From Magnolia sinica (Eukaryota > Streptophyta > Magnoliopsida > Magnoliales > Magnoliaceae), in the NCBI RefSeq assembly GCF_029962835.1, contig NC_080582.1, positions 77,434,177-77,498,176 of the forward strand: a stretch of 64,000 nt of DNA. Direction: 5' to 3'. The notes beneath the pieces were generated by a model. It was not told the DNA's origin. It saw nothing but the letters and a program-made list of their open reading frames with translations, and ran no database searches. Of this stretch, positions 12,401-22,483 are shown in pieces (position 1 is the first letter of the stretch; the number at the start of each line of letters is the position of its first letter). A program made the translations under genes and the position numbers.

Positions 12401-12641
12401 ATTGAGCCGTACACGAGTCAAACCAAGTCGAGCTGGGCCCTGCTCAGCTCAACTCAGTCCGCAGGTTACCAGCTCAAATTCAGCTCGGCTCAATCCTCGG
12501 CCCTAATTGGGCAGCTCAGCTTGGTTGGATTGGCAGCTTGTGCCAGCTCAAGCCAAGTTTGAGCTGAGCTTGAGCTTGATCTTTTGAGCCGAGTTCGATT
12601 TAGAGCCCAATAAAGTTTCAATTTAAGTTTTATAGTTTTTA

Positions 12642-12655
<14 letters not shown>

Positions 12656-12690
<35 letters not shown>
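12656..12690. repeat. (GA)n microsatellite
   Basis: Follows a short (TA)n run and abuts the nested TIR element. Confidence 0.95.
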
Positions 12691-13030
12691 CATGCTCACC
12701 TATGCACCTACGCAGGTGCACACCTTTGCACACGTGTCATGGGTATCGAATCCGAACGGTCCATAAGATGCGGAATCCCATGAAACCTTAAGGGGTGAAT
12801 TTTTACCCTAATCTAATATTCTGTGGACCATAGCAAAGAGAAATTCAAATCAAGGGAAGAAACTGTTTGCATTTTTCATGGCCCACCTAAGTTTTGGTTC
12901 AAAGTAAAAATTGGTACCAAGGGGTTTCAAGAAGTTCTGCTTCATGTGAACCGTTCAGATTTCCAAGACTCATCAAATATGATGAGTTCTCAAAAAAGTT
13001 TGTATGTAGTTGTCGCAGGTGAGCATTCCG

Positions 13031-13033
<3 letters not shown>
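12687..13033. mobile_element. Nested TIR element inside the hAT element
   Basis: The left end reads GAGGCATGCTCACCT and the right end, inverted, reads GCGGAATGCTCACCTGCG, giving imperfect terminal repeats around ATGCTCACCT. It sits between a (GA)n and a (TA)n run, so its target duplication cannot be told from the simple repeat. Superfamily unassigned; Mutator-like is possible. Confidence 0.55.

Positions 13034-13086
<53 letters not shown>
13033..13086. repeat. (TA)n microsatellite
   Basis: About 50 bases of TA dinucleotides followed by a short (CA)n run. Confidence 0.97.
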
Positions 13087-13094
<8 letters not shown>

Positions 13095-14356
13095 GTGCGC
13101 ACGCACACACACTAAGTGAACCCAATTCGAGTTGAATCAATTCGAACCGAGTCAAGTTCCGAGACAAATCGAGTCGAGTTCGGCTTACCTTGGACTTGAT
13201 TCAAAGTTTTTTCAAGTTCAAAAAATCAATTTAACACGGTTCAATTTCAAGTCAAGCTTTTCAAAGTTGAGCAGAGCAACTTGACCGAGCTAACTCGATT
13301 TGTGTACAGCTCTACAAATCATTCCCACGTAGTCCGAGTCTACTCGGAACAGTTCGACCGGACTCAACCGAGTCTTAAAAAAATCGAGCGCAACTTTTGA
13401 TCAGACTCTTAGGGTGGAGCCCACCTCAAATGACGTTATCTTCATCCAGACCATCCATTGAATCGAACAACTGGGACCATTTGAACAATGGCCTGAGAAC
13501 GGACTGCGAATGTAAAAGTAGAGCATCCGCCTAATCCTATTGAATGGTTGGGATCATCCGATCCGAGCAAAATTGTGTGGTATCCCATTCTAAAGTACGG
13601 CCCACAAGTTGTAAGATAAAACATGCCATGGACGGTCCTGATTCAACAGGGAAAAGTCCAGTGATCAGTGAATTAAGGTATCTAATTGGGGGAATGATCA
13701 CATCGTTGGACCGCATGGTAATTATCAAACATTCAAGCTGTGTGGGACCGACTCTTGATGTTTATGCAGAATCCAAACCGTGCATCAGGTGTGCGTCCTC
13801 ATTTTCGCCAGACATACGAATAATCATCCTGAAAAAAACCTTATTTGGGACACACCACATGGACCAATGTACAGTCACACCTAAAACCAATATATTACTT
13901 GTTGCGGCCCACCTAAGTTTTCGAATAACTTGAGTTTCGGTGTGTCTCTTCATATTTCTGGGCCACACCTGATGAATGAGTTAGATGACGCATAAAAACG
14001 GTGGATGGGCCATCAATCAAAGGCTAGGATCATCCAAAGTGAGATTTCGGCATACCATAAGTTCACGCTATGTGGGCCCACCTTGCTGTGTGAATTCCAT
14101 CCAACCCGTCTACTGGAAGGTCCCCATGTTAGGCGGGAGCGGATTGCCTGTGGCTCCCCGCATAGAGATATCACTGTGCCCGGAGCTGTGGGGTCCACAG
14201 AGATGTCTGTGACAAATCCACTCCATCCATCTGTTTTGAAATACGACAATAGTACAGGATTCTAAAATTCAGACAGATCCAAAACTCAAGTGTGCCACAC
14301 CAACAAAACAATGGGAACAGCAGTGTCCACCGCTGAAACCTTCCTGAAGCTGGCCA

Positions 14357-14456
14357 TGATGTTTATGTATCATCCAAACCGTTCATAGAATTATTACCAT
14401 GGAGCTCACCATGATGTTTATGAAACATCTAAACCGTTCATATAATTATTACCACT
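14357..14456. repeat. ~51-bp tandem duplication
   Basis: The words ATGATGTTTATG, 'catc.aaaccgttcata.aattattacca' occur twice in direct succession with a few differences. It lies in a region of MITE-derived sequence. Confidence 0.75.
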
Positions 14457-14650
14457 CATATAAATTGCAGGAACAAATATCATCTTGATCACATGAGGTT
14501 TGGATCTACCTGATTTTTAAAATCCTATCCTGTTGTAGTCTTTCAAGACAGATGGATGGAGTGGATTTGTCACAAACATCTCTATGGCCCCAAGCCCCTG
14601 GCACAAAGATATCTTTGTCCTCATGTCATCTCAGATTTTAGCAGGATCCA

Positions 14651-14834
14651 TACCTAAGGTGGACCACATTAAAAGGGAACAATTTAGGATATTGGGAGTG
14701 TGACACTCACCATACCTCAGGTTGGCCACTTTAAAGGGAACAATTTGAGATATTGGGAGTGTGACAAGCAGCATATCTCAGGTGGACCACACCAAAGGGA
14801 ACAATGTAGGATATTGGGAGTGTGACACTCACCA
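14651..14834. repeat. Three tandem copies of a 61-bp unit
   Basis: Units at 14651-14712, 14713-14773 and 14774-14834 each contain 'aaagggaacaat' and GATATTGGGAGTGTGACA. The first and third units share the ending 'actcacca', the second ends 'agcagca'. The unit contains the MITE word 'aggtggaccaca', so the triplication arose within a MITE. Confidence 0.9.
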
Positions 14835-15939
14835 TACAAACTTGTAAATGGAATGTGTGGACCACTATGTTGTGTATGATCCTTTTTCCTTCCGACTACT
14901 CCTAAGTTGAACCCTACAAATGAAAGCACACACAAAAACTAAGGTGCGCCACACCATGAGAGCGTAGATTTGGAACCCCTGAATTCCAAACCCCTTAGAT
15001 TTGGAATCCTCTGGTTGTGTTTGGTACTTCGATTCAGAAGCTCCTCTACTCTAAAAGTAGTTATGCATAATATATTTACAAGAATTTAAATTTAATTACT
15101 AAATCAACTTTAATATTTCTAATTAGTATACATATGTAATAATTGGAACAATGGTTGTAATAAGCCCTTTGAAATATATACTTTGCCCGAAAATGATGAA
15201 ATTCCAAGTCTCAATTAGGCCACAAGCATAGCATCGTATCCAAGTGACTAACCAATGATTTACATGGATAATATTTGGATTATACAGATTATCCTATTAA
15301 AGTAATTATAGTGGTGCAGTTGATAATCTAATTGTTTTGAGATACTTCGGTGGTACAAATTATTCTATTAAAGTAATTATAGTGGGCCATTTGCCCAATA
15401 AATTAGTAATCTAGTGACATATATATTACAGATTTTTTATGTAATCCAAGCTTTTACCTTGAATTTCAAACCCCTTCTTTGAGAGAATTTGAAATCCCCG
15501 AGAATTGAAACCTCCAATTATGTTATGGTGCCAAACATATAAGGAGATTTGAAATCCCATCAAGTCCATGGTGCTAAACAACCTAAGTTTTAGATGCGAT
15601 TTCACATTTCTCCATGTGGTGTCTTTCACTTGTGTTTTGGATTAGGCTTTGGATCGCTGACGGTAATTTTTCTTTCTTGTTAACATTTTTTATGTATGAA
15701 TATTTGCTCTGTTGTTATATTTCTATTGAGTTATGGCTATCACTTTATATAGCCTCTCTTGGTCATTTAAAGAAAACCAACTTATATTTTATTGGTCCCG
15801 TGCATGATGGGAAGAAGACTCTTTATCAAGTTTGTAAGAAAAAGTCATGTGGCCACACATGTAGGCACTTGTAAATATAATGGCCCCCACGCGGCTCCAA
15901 TTTGCAGTGATTATGATACGTTTGAATGCATGTGATAAT

Positions 15940-16205
15940 GGGCGCGGATTAGGTGAGACTCCAAATCCATGGAGGGGGTGGGACCCTTGACTATGGGGCC
16001 CACAGCGATGTATGTACCTTAAAATTATACCGCCCAACCATTTTGAAAACTCATCTAGAGCATGATCCCAAAAAAGAAACAGATCCAAAACTTATGTAGA
16101 CCATGATTAATTATCATTGTTTCCTATATGTCCACCTGAGATTTGGATCTGCTTCATTTTTTGGAGCATGCCCTAAAATGAGGTTTCAATACGGAGTTGC
16201 TTGTC
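15940..16205. mobile_element. Foldback MITE copy, partial
   Basis: Starts 'gcggattaggtgag' and carries 'tggggcccacagcgatgtatgt', 'cagatccaaaacttatgtagacca' and the inverted half 'cacctgagatttggatctgcttcatttttt'. Same family as 29515-29990, but the right arm is lost. Confidence 0.65.
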
Positions 16206-16480
16206 ATTATTTATATCAAGGGATTTTTTGAACACTTACCATCTATTTTGATACCACGTCAAATCACCACTTGATCATCCAAACCGACAGAGGATTGTGT
16301 ACCAATGTACACCAAGAGACTTTAATAAAGATTAATATAAGAATATCTGGATACACATCAAAAGGAGCTTTTCTTTTTATTTTCTCTTATAACAATAAAT
16401 AAGTTATTGATAAAACTTAGTTTAATAAGCATTTTTTTTTTAAAGTAGCTTGTTAGCTTAAACTTGCCTTTTGTTGAAGT

Positions 16481-16846
16481 GATAAAGTCCCTTGATATAC
16501 ATTGATACACCACACTTTGATAGCTTAAGCTTTTGGAGTGAATGGTTGTTTGATATAGTATCAAAGCAGAAGATCCTATGTTCGAATCTCGAAAGCAGCA
16601 AAAATGCCTCGCTAATATATTATTCTCTCACGGGGGGTTAGGAAAATCAGGTCCGGGTAATATATTATTCTCTCACGAGGGGTCAGGAAAATCAGGTCCG
16701 GCCCAAGAACCGAGAAATTAAGCCCAGCCTATTTATGGTGTGAGTGTCCCTCCACCTTCGTCAATATGTTCCCGTGCAGTCCCTTAATATACATTGATAC
16801 ACCACACTCCAATAACTTAAGCTTTTGGAGTGAATGGTTGTTTAAC
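16481..16846 (+). mobile_element. Small element with ~70-bp direct terminal repeats and a primer-site-like word
   Basis: Two direct repeats (about 16485-16553 and 16777-16845) share AGTCCCTTGATATACATTG-type sequence, TTGATACACCACACT and CTTAAGCTTTTGGAGTGAAT. Immediately after the left copy comes 'tagtatcaaagcagaagatcc', similar to a tRNA-Met primer-binding site or a pol III box, then 'atgttcgaatctc', similar to box B. It could be a TRIM-type LTR relative or a SINE flanked by a duplicated segment. It has no coding capacity and looks like a fossil. Confidence 0.45.
16613..16703. repeat. 46-bp tandem duplication
   Basis: Two nearly identical copies beginning TAATATATTATTCTCTCACG and ending 'aaatcaggtccgg' follow each other, differing at two or three positions. 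Confidence 0.92.
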
Positions 16847-16934
16847 ACCTTTAACCATAAGTAAAAAAAATAAATAAAAATATCACTTTTTTATTCTCTC
16901 TCTCATCTCTCCACATGATAGATAGTTTATATTA

Positions 16935-17905
16935 AAGATGGCGCCACGTGATGGATGGACCACATCAAATGTGGGGCCCACATAATGGATAGTCAACATC
17001 AAAGAGGAGTTCCACGTGATGGGTAGTGGACATCAAAGTTGTGCCCCACATGATGGACAATTAGCATTGATGTGGGGCCCGGATGATAGATGGCACACAT
17101 TGAAGGTGAGTCCCTAATGATGAATGGCTCACATCTAATGCAAGCCTCACATGATGAACGATACATATCAAAGGTGGGGCCCACACAATTGATGGTCCAC
17201 ACCAAAGGTGGGCTCCACTAGATGGGCAATGGACATTGAAGGTGGAACTCACGTAGAGGACAATTAACATTGATAGCAAGCCTCACATGATGGATGAACT
17301 ACATCAAGGTGGGCCCCACATAAAGGACAATCCATGTAAAAAAAAAATAGCCTCTACTACTGAATGACCCTTATCCAAGGCAAGCCCCAGATGATGGATG
17401 GCCCACATCAAAGGTTGGGCCCACATGATTGACAATCCACATCAAAGGCAGGCTCCACATGATGGAAATGGACCTTAAGCATTAGCCCCACATGATGGAG
17501 GGCCCCATATGATGGATGTCCCACATCAAGGTGGGCCCCATATAATGGATGGTCTACATCAAAGGTCGACCCTTAATGATGAATGGCCTACATCCAATTG
17601 GGCCCCGCACAATGGACAACGCACTTCGAAGTTAGCCTCGCATGATGGAAGGTCCACATTAAAGGTAGCTCGATGGTCAGTCCACATCCAATGTCCAACA
17701 TGATGGACGGCCCACATCCAAGGTGGGCTCCACAATATGGATAGCCCACATCCAAGGTGGGCCTCACAAGGTAGTGGTCCACATTAAACGTAGGCCCCAC
17801 ACAATGGATGGTTCACATTGAAGACAGGGCTAAAGTGGGCCCAAATAATGAATGGCCCATATCAAAGGTTAGCCCTAGATGATAGATGGTGGATAGTAAA
17901 GGTAG
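16935..17905. repeat. 34-bp minisatellite, roughly 28 diverged units
   Basis: Units can be cut before ATGG: for example ATGGATAGTCAACATCAAAG plus 14 more bases ending ACGTG, then ATGGGTAGTGGACATC and so on. Each has the plan 'atggatggtccacatcaaaggtgggccccacatg' with frequent substitutions. The length of 34 bases holds well through the left third and with small drift after that. There are no unique spacers, which excludes a CRISPR-like array. The unit contains the GGGCCCACATGATG word of the local MITEs, so it may have grown out of one. Confidence 0.85.
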
Positions 17906-18088
17906 ACCCACTTGAATTAGTAAAATATTGAAGGGGATTTCATCATAAAGGGATTTAAAAAGAAAATGAAAGGGAAGATAGATTAATAGAAGAGATTTAA
18001 AAATTGCTTATGTAATGTTGGAATCAAATAAACATACTTACAGTAGATAAATAGAGATCAAAATAAGCTCCCAGTAGCTTAAGCAAAA

Positions 18089-18219
18089 CCACTATGGGCG
18101 ACAATGGGCCGGGTTCAATCTCAGGTTTGGGCCCAGCAAAATCAAACTTTTGAATAGGACCTGGCCTGACGGTTCAAAATACGGGCCGAAGCCAACCCCA
18201 GGCCCGGCCCATTTACCAC
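18089..18219. mobile_element. Short MITE with GGCCCA-type inverted ends
   Basis: The left end TATGGGCGACAATGGGCCGGG and the right end CCCGGCCCATTTACCACCCTA are imperfect inverted repeats enclosing about 90 bases. A target duplication was not recognised. A diverged relative is at 10985-11096. Confidence 0.55.
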
Positions 18220-18883
18220 CCTAAAAGCCAAAACGAGAACCCATCACCTACAAGCAGAGGCACCGAAACTTGTGTTCCTGCACCATTTTTTTCTGCTTGC
18301 ATACCACTTTTTCACGACATCCTTACCATCAGAACGGTAGATCCCACCGTGAAATCACCTGTAAAAATAATCAGACCGTCCATATCGTCATCAGCACCAC
18401 GCCATTAGAATAAATTAACAACCGACGGTCCAATTCAAGGATAGTACTCATGGTGACATACTTTCAAGGTACGTATGTCCAACGGAAGCGGCATGTTAGA
18501 GGAAAATATCACACGACACTATAAAACTTAACTTCTACATAGACATTGCTGAGAAATCGTGAATCAGGACCGTTAATTACTGGACCGTATGATTTATACT
18601 TCACAGATAAGAAAAATCAACATCAAGACGATTCTATCATCTCTTTTAATAACAGATTCCCTTTAACCATAGTTTTTACTGTCTTTGTAAAGCCACAATC
18701 ACATTACTAAGATCAAACGGTCATTACGATTTTATGATGTATACTCCATCCATATGATTTGACATTAAATGAACGGTCAAGATAAGTACTTTCTTTCATG
18801 CCACGTGTACTATCAAAGGCATGTATCATTTTAGATCGGTCAACCCATATCCACCGAATCATTTCGCGAGCGCAACGAGAAAT
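18220..18883. other. Intergenic, nothing recognised
   Basis: Sequence rich in 'accgtt/aacggt' words of decayed MITE type. No gene, no defined element ends. Confidence 0.4.
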
Positions 18884-19502
18884 TAGGGTTGAAAGTTGAG
18901 TGAGTCGAGTTGGTGCTCAACTCTAGGCCAACCCGAGGTTCCCATACCTTAACCCCAACTCAACCGAACCCAACCCAACCTTAGGTTGGGACTTCTCAAC
19001 CCAAGCCGAACCCAAGCGGGCTCGGTGGGGTCAGTCGGGTTGTTCGAGTAAATATATGCTAATATTTTCATTATTACATTAGTCTATTATATTTTCAATA
19101 CATTTTTTATTTTTTGTACCTATAATTTTATTAATAATATGTAGTTATTTATCGTAAAGAAGTTTATTTTTTTTAAACAAACAAGTTAAAATATAGACCA
19201 TTGGAAATCTGGCGTATCTTGTTAGCTTGAGTCATTGGAAATGACGTGTACCAATGAAACCCAAAAGCATTGGAATTTCTTGGGCCTTCAACACATACAA
19301 TCTACACTCAATTATAATTATTTTATAAAAAATTTATATATTGATCGGGTTCGAGTTGGGCAACTTGATCCCAACCCAAGTTTTATCAGGCTGGTGTTTG
19401 TATGGCTCAAGCCTGAAACCAAACCCGTTACATTCGGCCCAAGCCCAACCCAATATCAGGTCGTTCACGGGTCGACTTGAACCGGCCCAACTTTCAACCC
19501 TA
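18884..19502. mobile_element. hAT-family non-autonomous element with perfect 8-bp target duplication
   Basis: Terminal inverted repeats are exact over 15 bases: TAGGGTTGAAAGTTG at the left and CAACTTTCAACCCTA at the right. The flanking octamers CGAGAAAT (18876-18883 and 19503-19510) are identical, which is the hAT signature. The interior is AT-rich in the middle with CCAACCCAA-type words near both ends. No transposase is present, so it is mobilised in trans if at all. Confidence 0.92.
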
Positions 19503-19862
19503 CGAGAAATTGACCTTTATATATGCCACCTTTTACTTTGCGTGTTTTCAAAACGCTCCCAAGCTTTACTTTCCCAAAGTGGCAATTCTGTATGGACACA
19601 CTATTTGTATTTGTAGACTAAAAAACGTTGTGTTCATGGTGGCTAAACACTTATGGCTACGGTTATAATCCGTAGCTATAGGTTGTGAATGCAAGCGTAC
19701 TTTCTTTTGCAAATAGTGTCGGTGCAGAATGGTTTACTTTGGTGAAGTAAGGTTTGGGAGCGTCTTGAAAAGCCGTTGGGTAAAAGATGGCATTTACAGT
19801 GGTCAATTTCTCTTGCGCCGAAGCATTCAGTGTGTAGTCCTTCACCTCAGCACCTCTCCGTA

Positions 19863-20375
19863 GCGGACGCGGATTGCGTCCTACCCCCGCCCGGACGGTA
19901 ATCCGGGCGGGCAGGGCTCTGTGGGGCCCACCGTGATATAACTGTTTTATCCAAGCCGTTAATCGCTTTTCTCAGATCAATTTAAATCATAATTTAAACA
20001 CTGAGAAAAGTATAGGGCTTAAGTGGACCACAAAGTGGGGATTTAATGTCCACCATTAAAAACTTCTTGAGAGTTGGAGAAGTTTCCGATCAAGATAATA
20101 TTTTTTTTTCACTTCATCCACGTCTACATGACCATATTAATAGATTGGATGATAAAAAAACATCACGTTGGCCCTTAGAAAGGTTTCAACGGAGGCTGTC
20201 ATTATCACTGCATCTTCCTCCGGTGTGATCCCTGAAGCTCTGGACCTACTTCAATTTTCTTTTAATATCTTAAAATGACCTGAGAAAAGCGATTAACGGC
20301 TTGGATAAAGCAGCTACATCACGGTGGGCCCCACAGATCCCCGCCCGGACGGATCCGTGGCATCCCTTCCACTGC
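19863..20375. mobile_element. Foldback MITE, full-length copy with GC-rich ends
   Basis: The left arm ('cgcccggacggtaatccggg', GTGGGGCCCACCGTGATATA, 'tccaagccgttaatcgcttttctcag') is mirrored at the right ('ctgagaaaagcgattaacgg', 'cacggtgggccccacag', 'ccgcccggacgg'). The two halves also mirror each other internally, so the whole element can fold into one imperfect hairpin. No coding capacity. Confidence 0.82.
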
Positions 20376-20789
20376 GTAAGTGATTTGGTAGAGCCGTCTC
20401 AACATATCTTCCACGCAAATTACAAACCACCTTAGATGTTGAAGTATAAAAAAAAGCTAATCAAGACCGTCCATGAAGTTTATCTTGATATATATGGCTG
20501 ACTGTAAAAATGAAATTCCATTGAGAACATCCAATTCAATGAATGACTACAGTCAATATAGAGACAATAGGAAGAAAATGATTGGTTCTGTACATTCATC
20601 ACAGAAAATTGGGCAAGATCAACAGTTAAATATAGTCCGATCATTCTATCTTATTGAATATTGGCCATCCATAGTGGGCACGGTCACAAATAAAATCACA
20701 TTTCACCGTAATAACTATGCATGTGCACGGCCTAACGTAGGCCGCATATTCAAGTCGGTCGATTCGCTTCCACCGAATCAACTTGAGGA

Positions 20790-21137
20790 AAACTTTGATA
20801 CTCTGGCAGAGTGTGATGGATGATACACAGGTACCTTTAAATTACTTTATAATAGCATATGTGTAATCTTATTAACTCATAAAAACTGTTCGAGTTCTGG
20901 TAATACGATTGGATGTATAAAGATATATTGGACGGTTAGAATTGAAAGGATCCAACGGTTCTATTTCAAAAACTGTCCAAGAATCAGAGGTTAGGATTGT
21001 TCAAAGAATATAACATTTTTAATTTTATTATATAGGGTAATTACTACATTTTAAACTGTTTAATTTGGTTTGTAATGTTACGAATATACAATATATGAGT
21101 GCCTGAGTATCAAGCGTCACAGGCAGCCAGAGTACAA
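20790..21137. mobile_element. MITE of the 'TTTGATACTCTGGC' family, next to the RING gene promoter
   Basis: The left end AACTTTGATACTCTGGCAGA and the inverted right end CATTTGTACTCTGGCTGCCT match; inner words 'gatgatacacagg' and 'gcctgagtatcaagcgtcac' are the mirrored second block. Three further copies lie at 36222, 44492 and 47750. It ends about 85 bases before the TATA-like word of the RING gene. Confidence 0.75.
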
Positions 21138-21181
21138 ATGGCTTTACCAAATTTCCTTTGCAACTGGCGTCCTCTACTCCG

Positions 21182-21188
21182 ACGTGGC
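21182..21188 (+). promoter_or_regulatory. ACGTGGC (ABRE/G-box-like) motif upstream of the RING gene
   Basis: ACGTGGC is the bZIP-bound abscisic-acid response core. It lies about 40 bases upstream of the TATA-like word at 21223. A single short motif may occur by chance. Confidence 0.35.
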
Positions 21189-21222
21189 AAAAGCAAGCAC
21201 TTGTGGGACCCGCACCGAATCC

Positions 21223-21230
21223 TTTAAATA
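21223..21230 (+). promoter_or_regulatory. TATA-like word TTTAAATA of the RING gene
   Basis: Placed about 30 bases upstream of a CT-rich leader ('aaatctctctcgccttctctcc'), as expected for a plant core promoter with a pyrimidine-rich 5' UTR. Inferred from position only. Confidence 0.5.
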
Positions 21231-21254
21231 CACAAGAGCCCTAGCGCCAAATCT

Positions 21255-21344
21255 CTCTCGCCTTCTCTCCTTTCAAATCCTCTGTTTTCCTCTTCCTCAA
21301 TCCCTCTTTCTTTCTTGAAATCGATTGTCTCAGCCGTCCAATGG
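21255..21344 (+). other. Probable 5' UTR exon 1 of the RING gene
   Basis: CT-rich leader ending at a consensus donor (ATGG|GTAAGA, intron from 21345). The acceptor of the 1,087-base intron is TTTTGCAG|CACTTG before 22432. The ATG at 21341 would give a five-codon upstream frame (ATG GCA CTT GAA TAG) after splicing, so the main start stays at 22484. The exact transcription start is not known. Confidence 0.55.
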
Positions 21345-21982
21345 GTAAGAACGTCTTTCAATCTCCCTCGAAATCGAGTTCTTTCTCTGCATTATGTATT
21401 TCACTCGAATTCGATCTGTTCTTCAATCCCTATTTTAAGCAATCTGTTCGTCAATCCCTTTTGAATCTTTCAGAATCTCGATTTTCTTTCTGTTCTTACT
21501 GCATGCTTATTAGATTCGGATTGGAATTCTTGCTATTTTCGCATCAGTCGATTATCTTCTTTTTTGTTTCTACTATTTTGAGATTATCAGTTGAAATCTC
21601 AATTGGGTCTGATTCTATTTTAGATCCTGTTCATTTCTTGTTTTGAGCAATCTTCTTTAATGTGTTTGTTGATTTTGGTTAGTTTTATGAACTTTCTAGG
21701 ATTGAATCCCTTTCTAAATGATTTGCACGGTCTGGATTGATTCACATGCATGCCAAATGTTTGGTATTGGTTCACTGCCGTTTATCAAAGTATGGCAATC
21801 ACATAGTTACCCGCATTGATGTTGAACCAGATCAGTATTTCGATTTTTGGGCTTCTCATTTGTGAGCAAGTACATGAAACTGTGCTGATCTGGTAACCTA
21901 GGAATCATACTTCTTGGCCCCACCTTTTAGTAAGCTGGCCTGTTGATATGCTGGGTTCAATCCTCGGGTGGGCCCCCCAAAT

Positions 21983-22165
21983 GATTGTAACCATCTGATT
22001 GTGCCCACATTAAATGTGGACTGTTGATTGAAAGTTCTTGTTTCCATAGGATGGCTAGAATCCAACTCATCAGATTATTGTAACCATCTGATTGTGTCCA
22101 TATTAAATGTGGACTGTTGATCGTAGTTTTTTGTTTCTATAGGATGGCTAGGATTTATCTGGTTG
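21983..22165. repeat. ~92-bp tandem duplication in the 5' UTR intron
   Basis: Two successive copies share ATTGTAACCATCTGATTGTG, 'attaaatgtggactgttgat' and 'ataggatggctag'. Moderate divergence. Confidence 0.8.
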
Positions 22166-22483
22166 GGGAGATCATCTCCCATCCACCATAGTGTCCACCA
22201 TTGTGTTCAGTTCACTGAACCAAGCTAATGGATTGCTCTTTATATGGTTTTCCTCTTTCTTGGTTGATGTCTTACAATATGATAATTCATGATAGTTTTT
22301 ACACTTTTACTGTCCACTTATTGATGAAATTCCAAAACCAATGGCGTGATTTGATATGCAACCATTATAAGTCTATTTGTTTTCTTTCTAATATTCCATG
22401 TCATTTAATTGAGATTTTCAGTATTTTGCAGCACTTGAATAGTTGTATACAACTCGATTGCTGAATTTGGGATAGACCATTGG

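Larger units (their letters stand above)
12401..13314. mobile_element. hAT-family non-autonomous element, host of a nested TIR element
   Basis: The ends are inverted: TTGAGCCGTACACGAGTC on the left and GATTTGTGTACAGCTCTA on the right, variants of the TAGGGGTGTACACGA terminus seen perfectly at 36710-37343. Flanking octamers CAAACCAC (12393-12400) and CAAATCAT (13315-13322) differ only by two C/T changes, as expected for an aged 8-bp hAT duplication. The interior is built of GAGCTC/GAGTCGAG-type words. No transposase is present. The middle is occupied by microsatellites and a second element (12685-13033). Confidence 0.75.

Noticed and set aside
13544-13933. Open frame of 129 codons on the + strand
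   Set aside because: It lies in decayed MITE-type sequence with the usual 'ggcccacc' words; composition is not protein-like.
16935-17905. CRISPR-like array
   Set aside because: Units are contiguous and all similar, with no unique spacers of constant length; it is a minisatellite in a plant nuclear context.
20473-20823. Open frame of 116 codons on the + strand
   Set aside because: It is AT-rich, has no recognisable motif, and its end overlaps the inverted end of a MITE.
21341-21646. 101-codon open frame starting at the first ATG after the RING gene promoter
   Set aside because: A consensus donor interrupts it four bases after the ATG start and the remainder is T-rich intron sequence.
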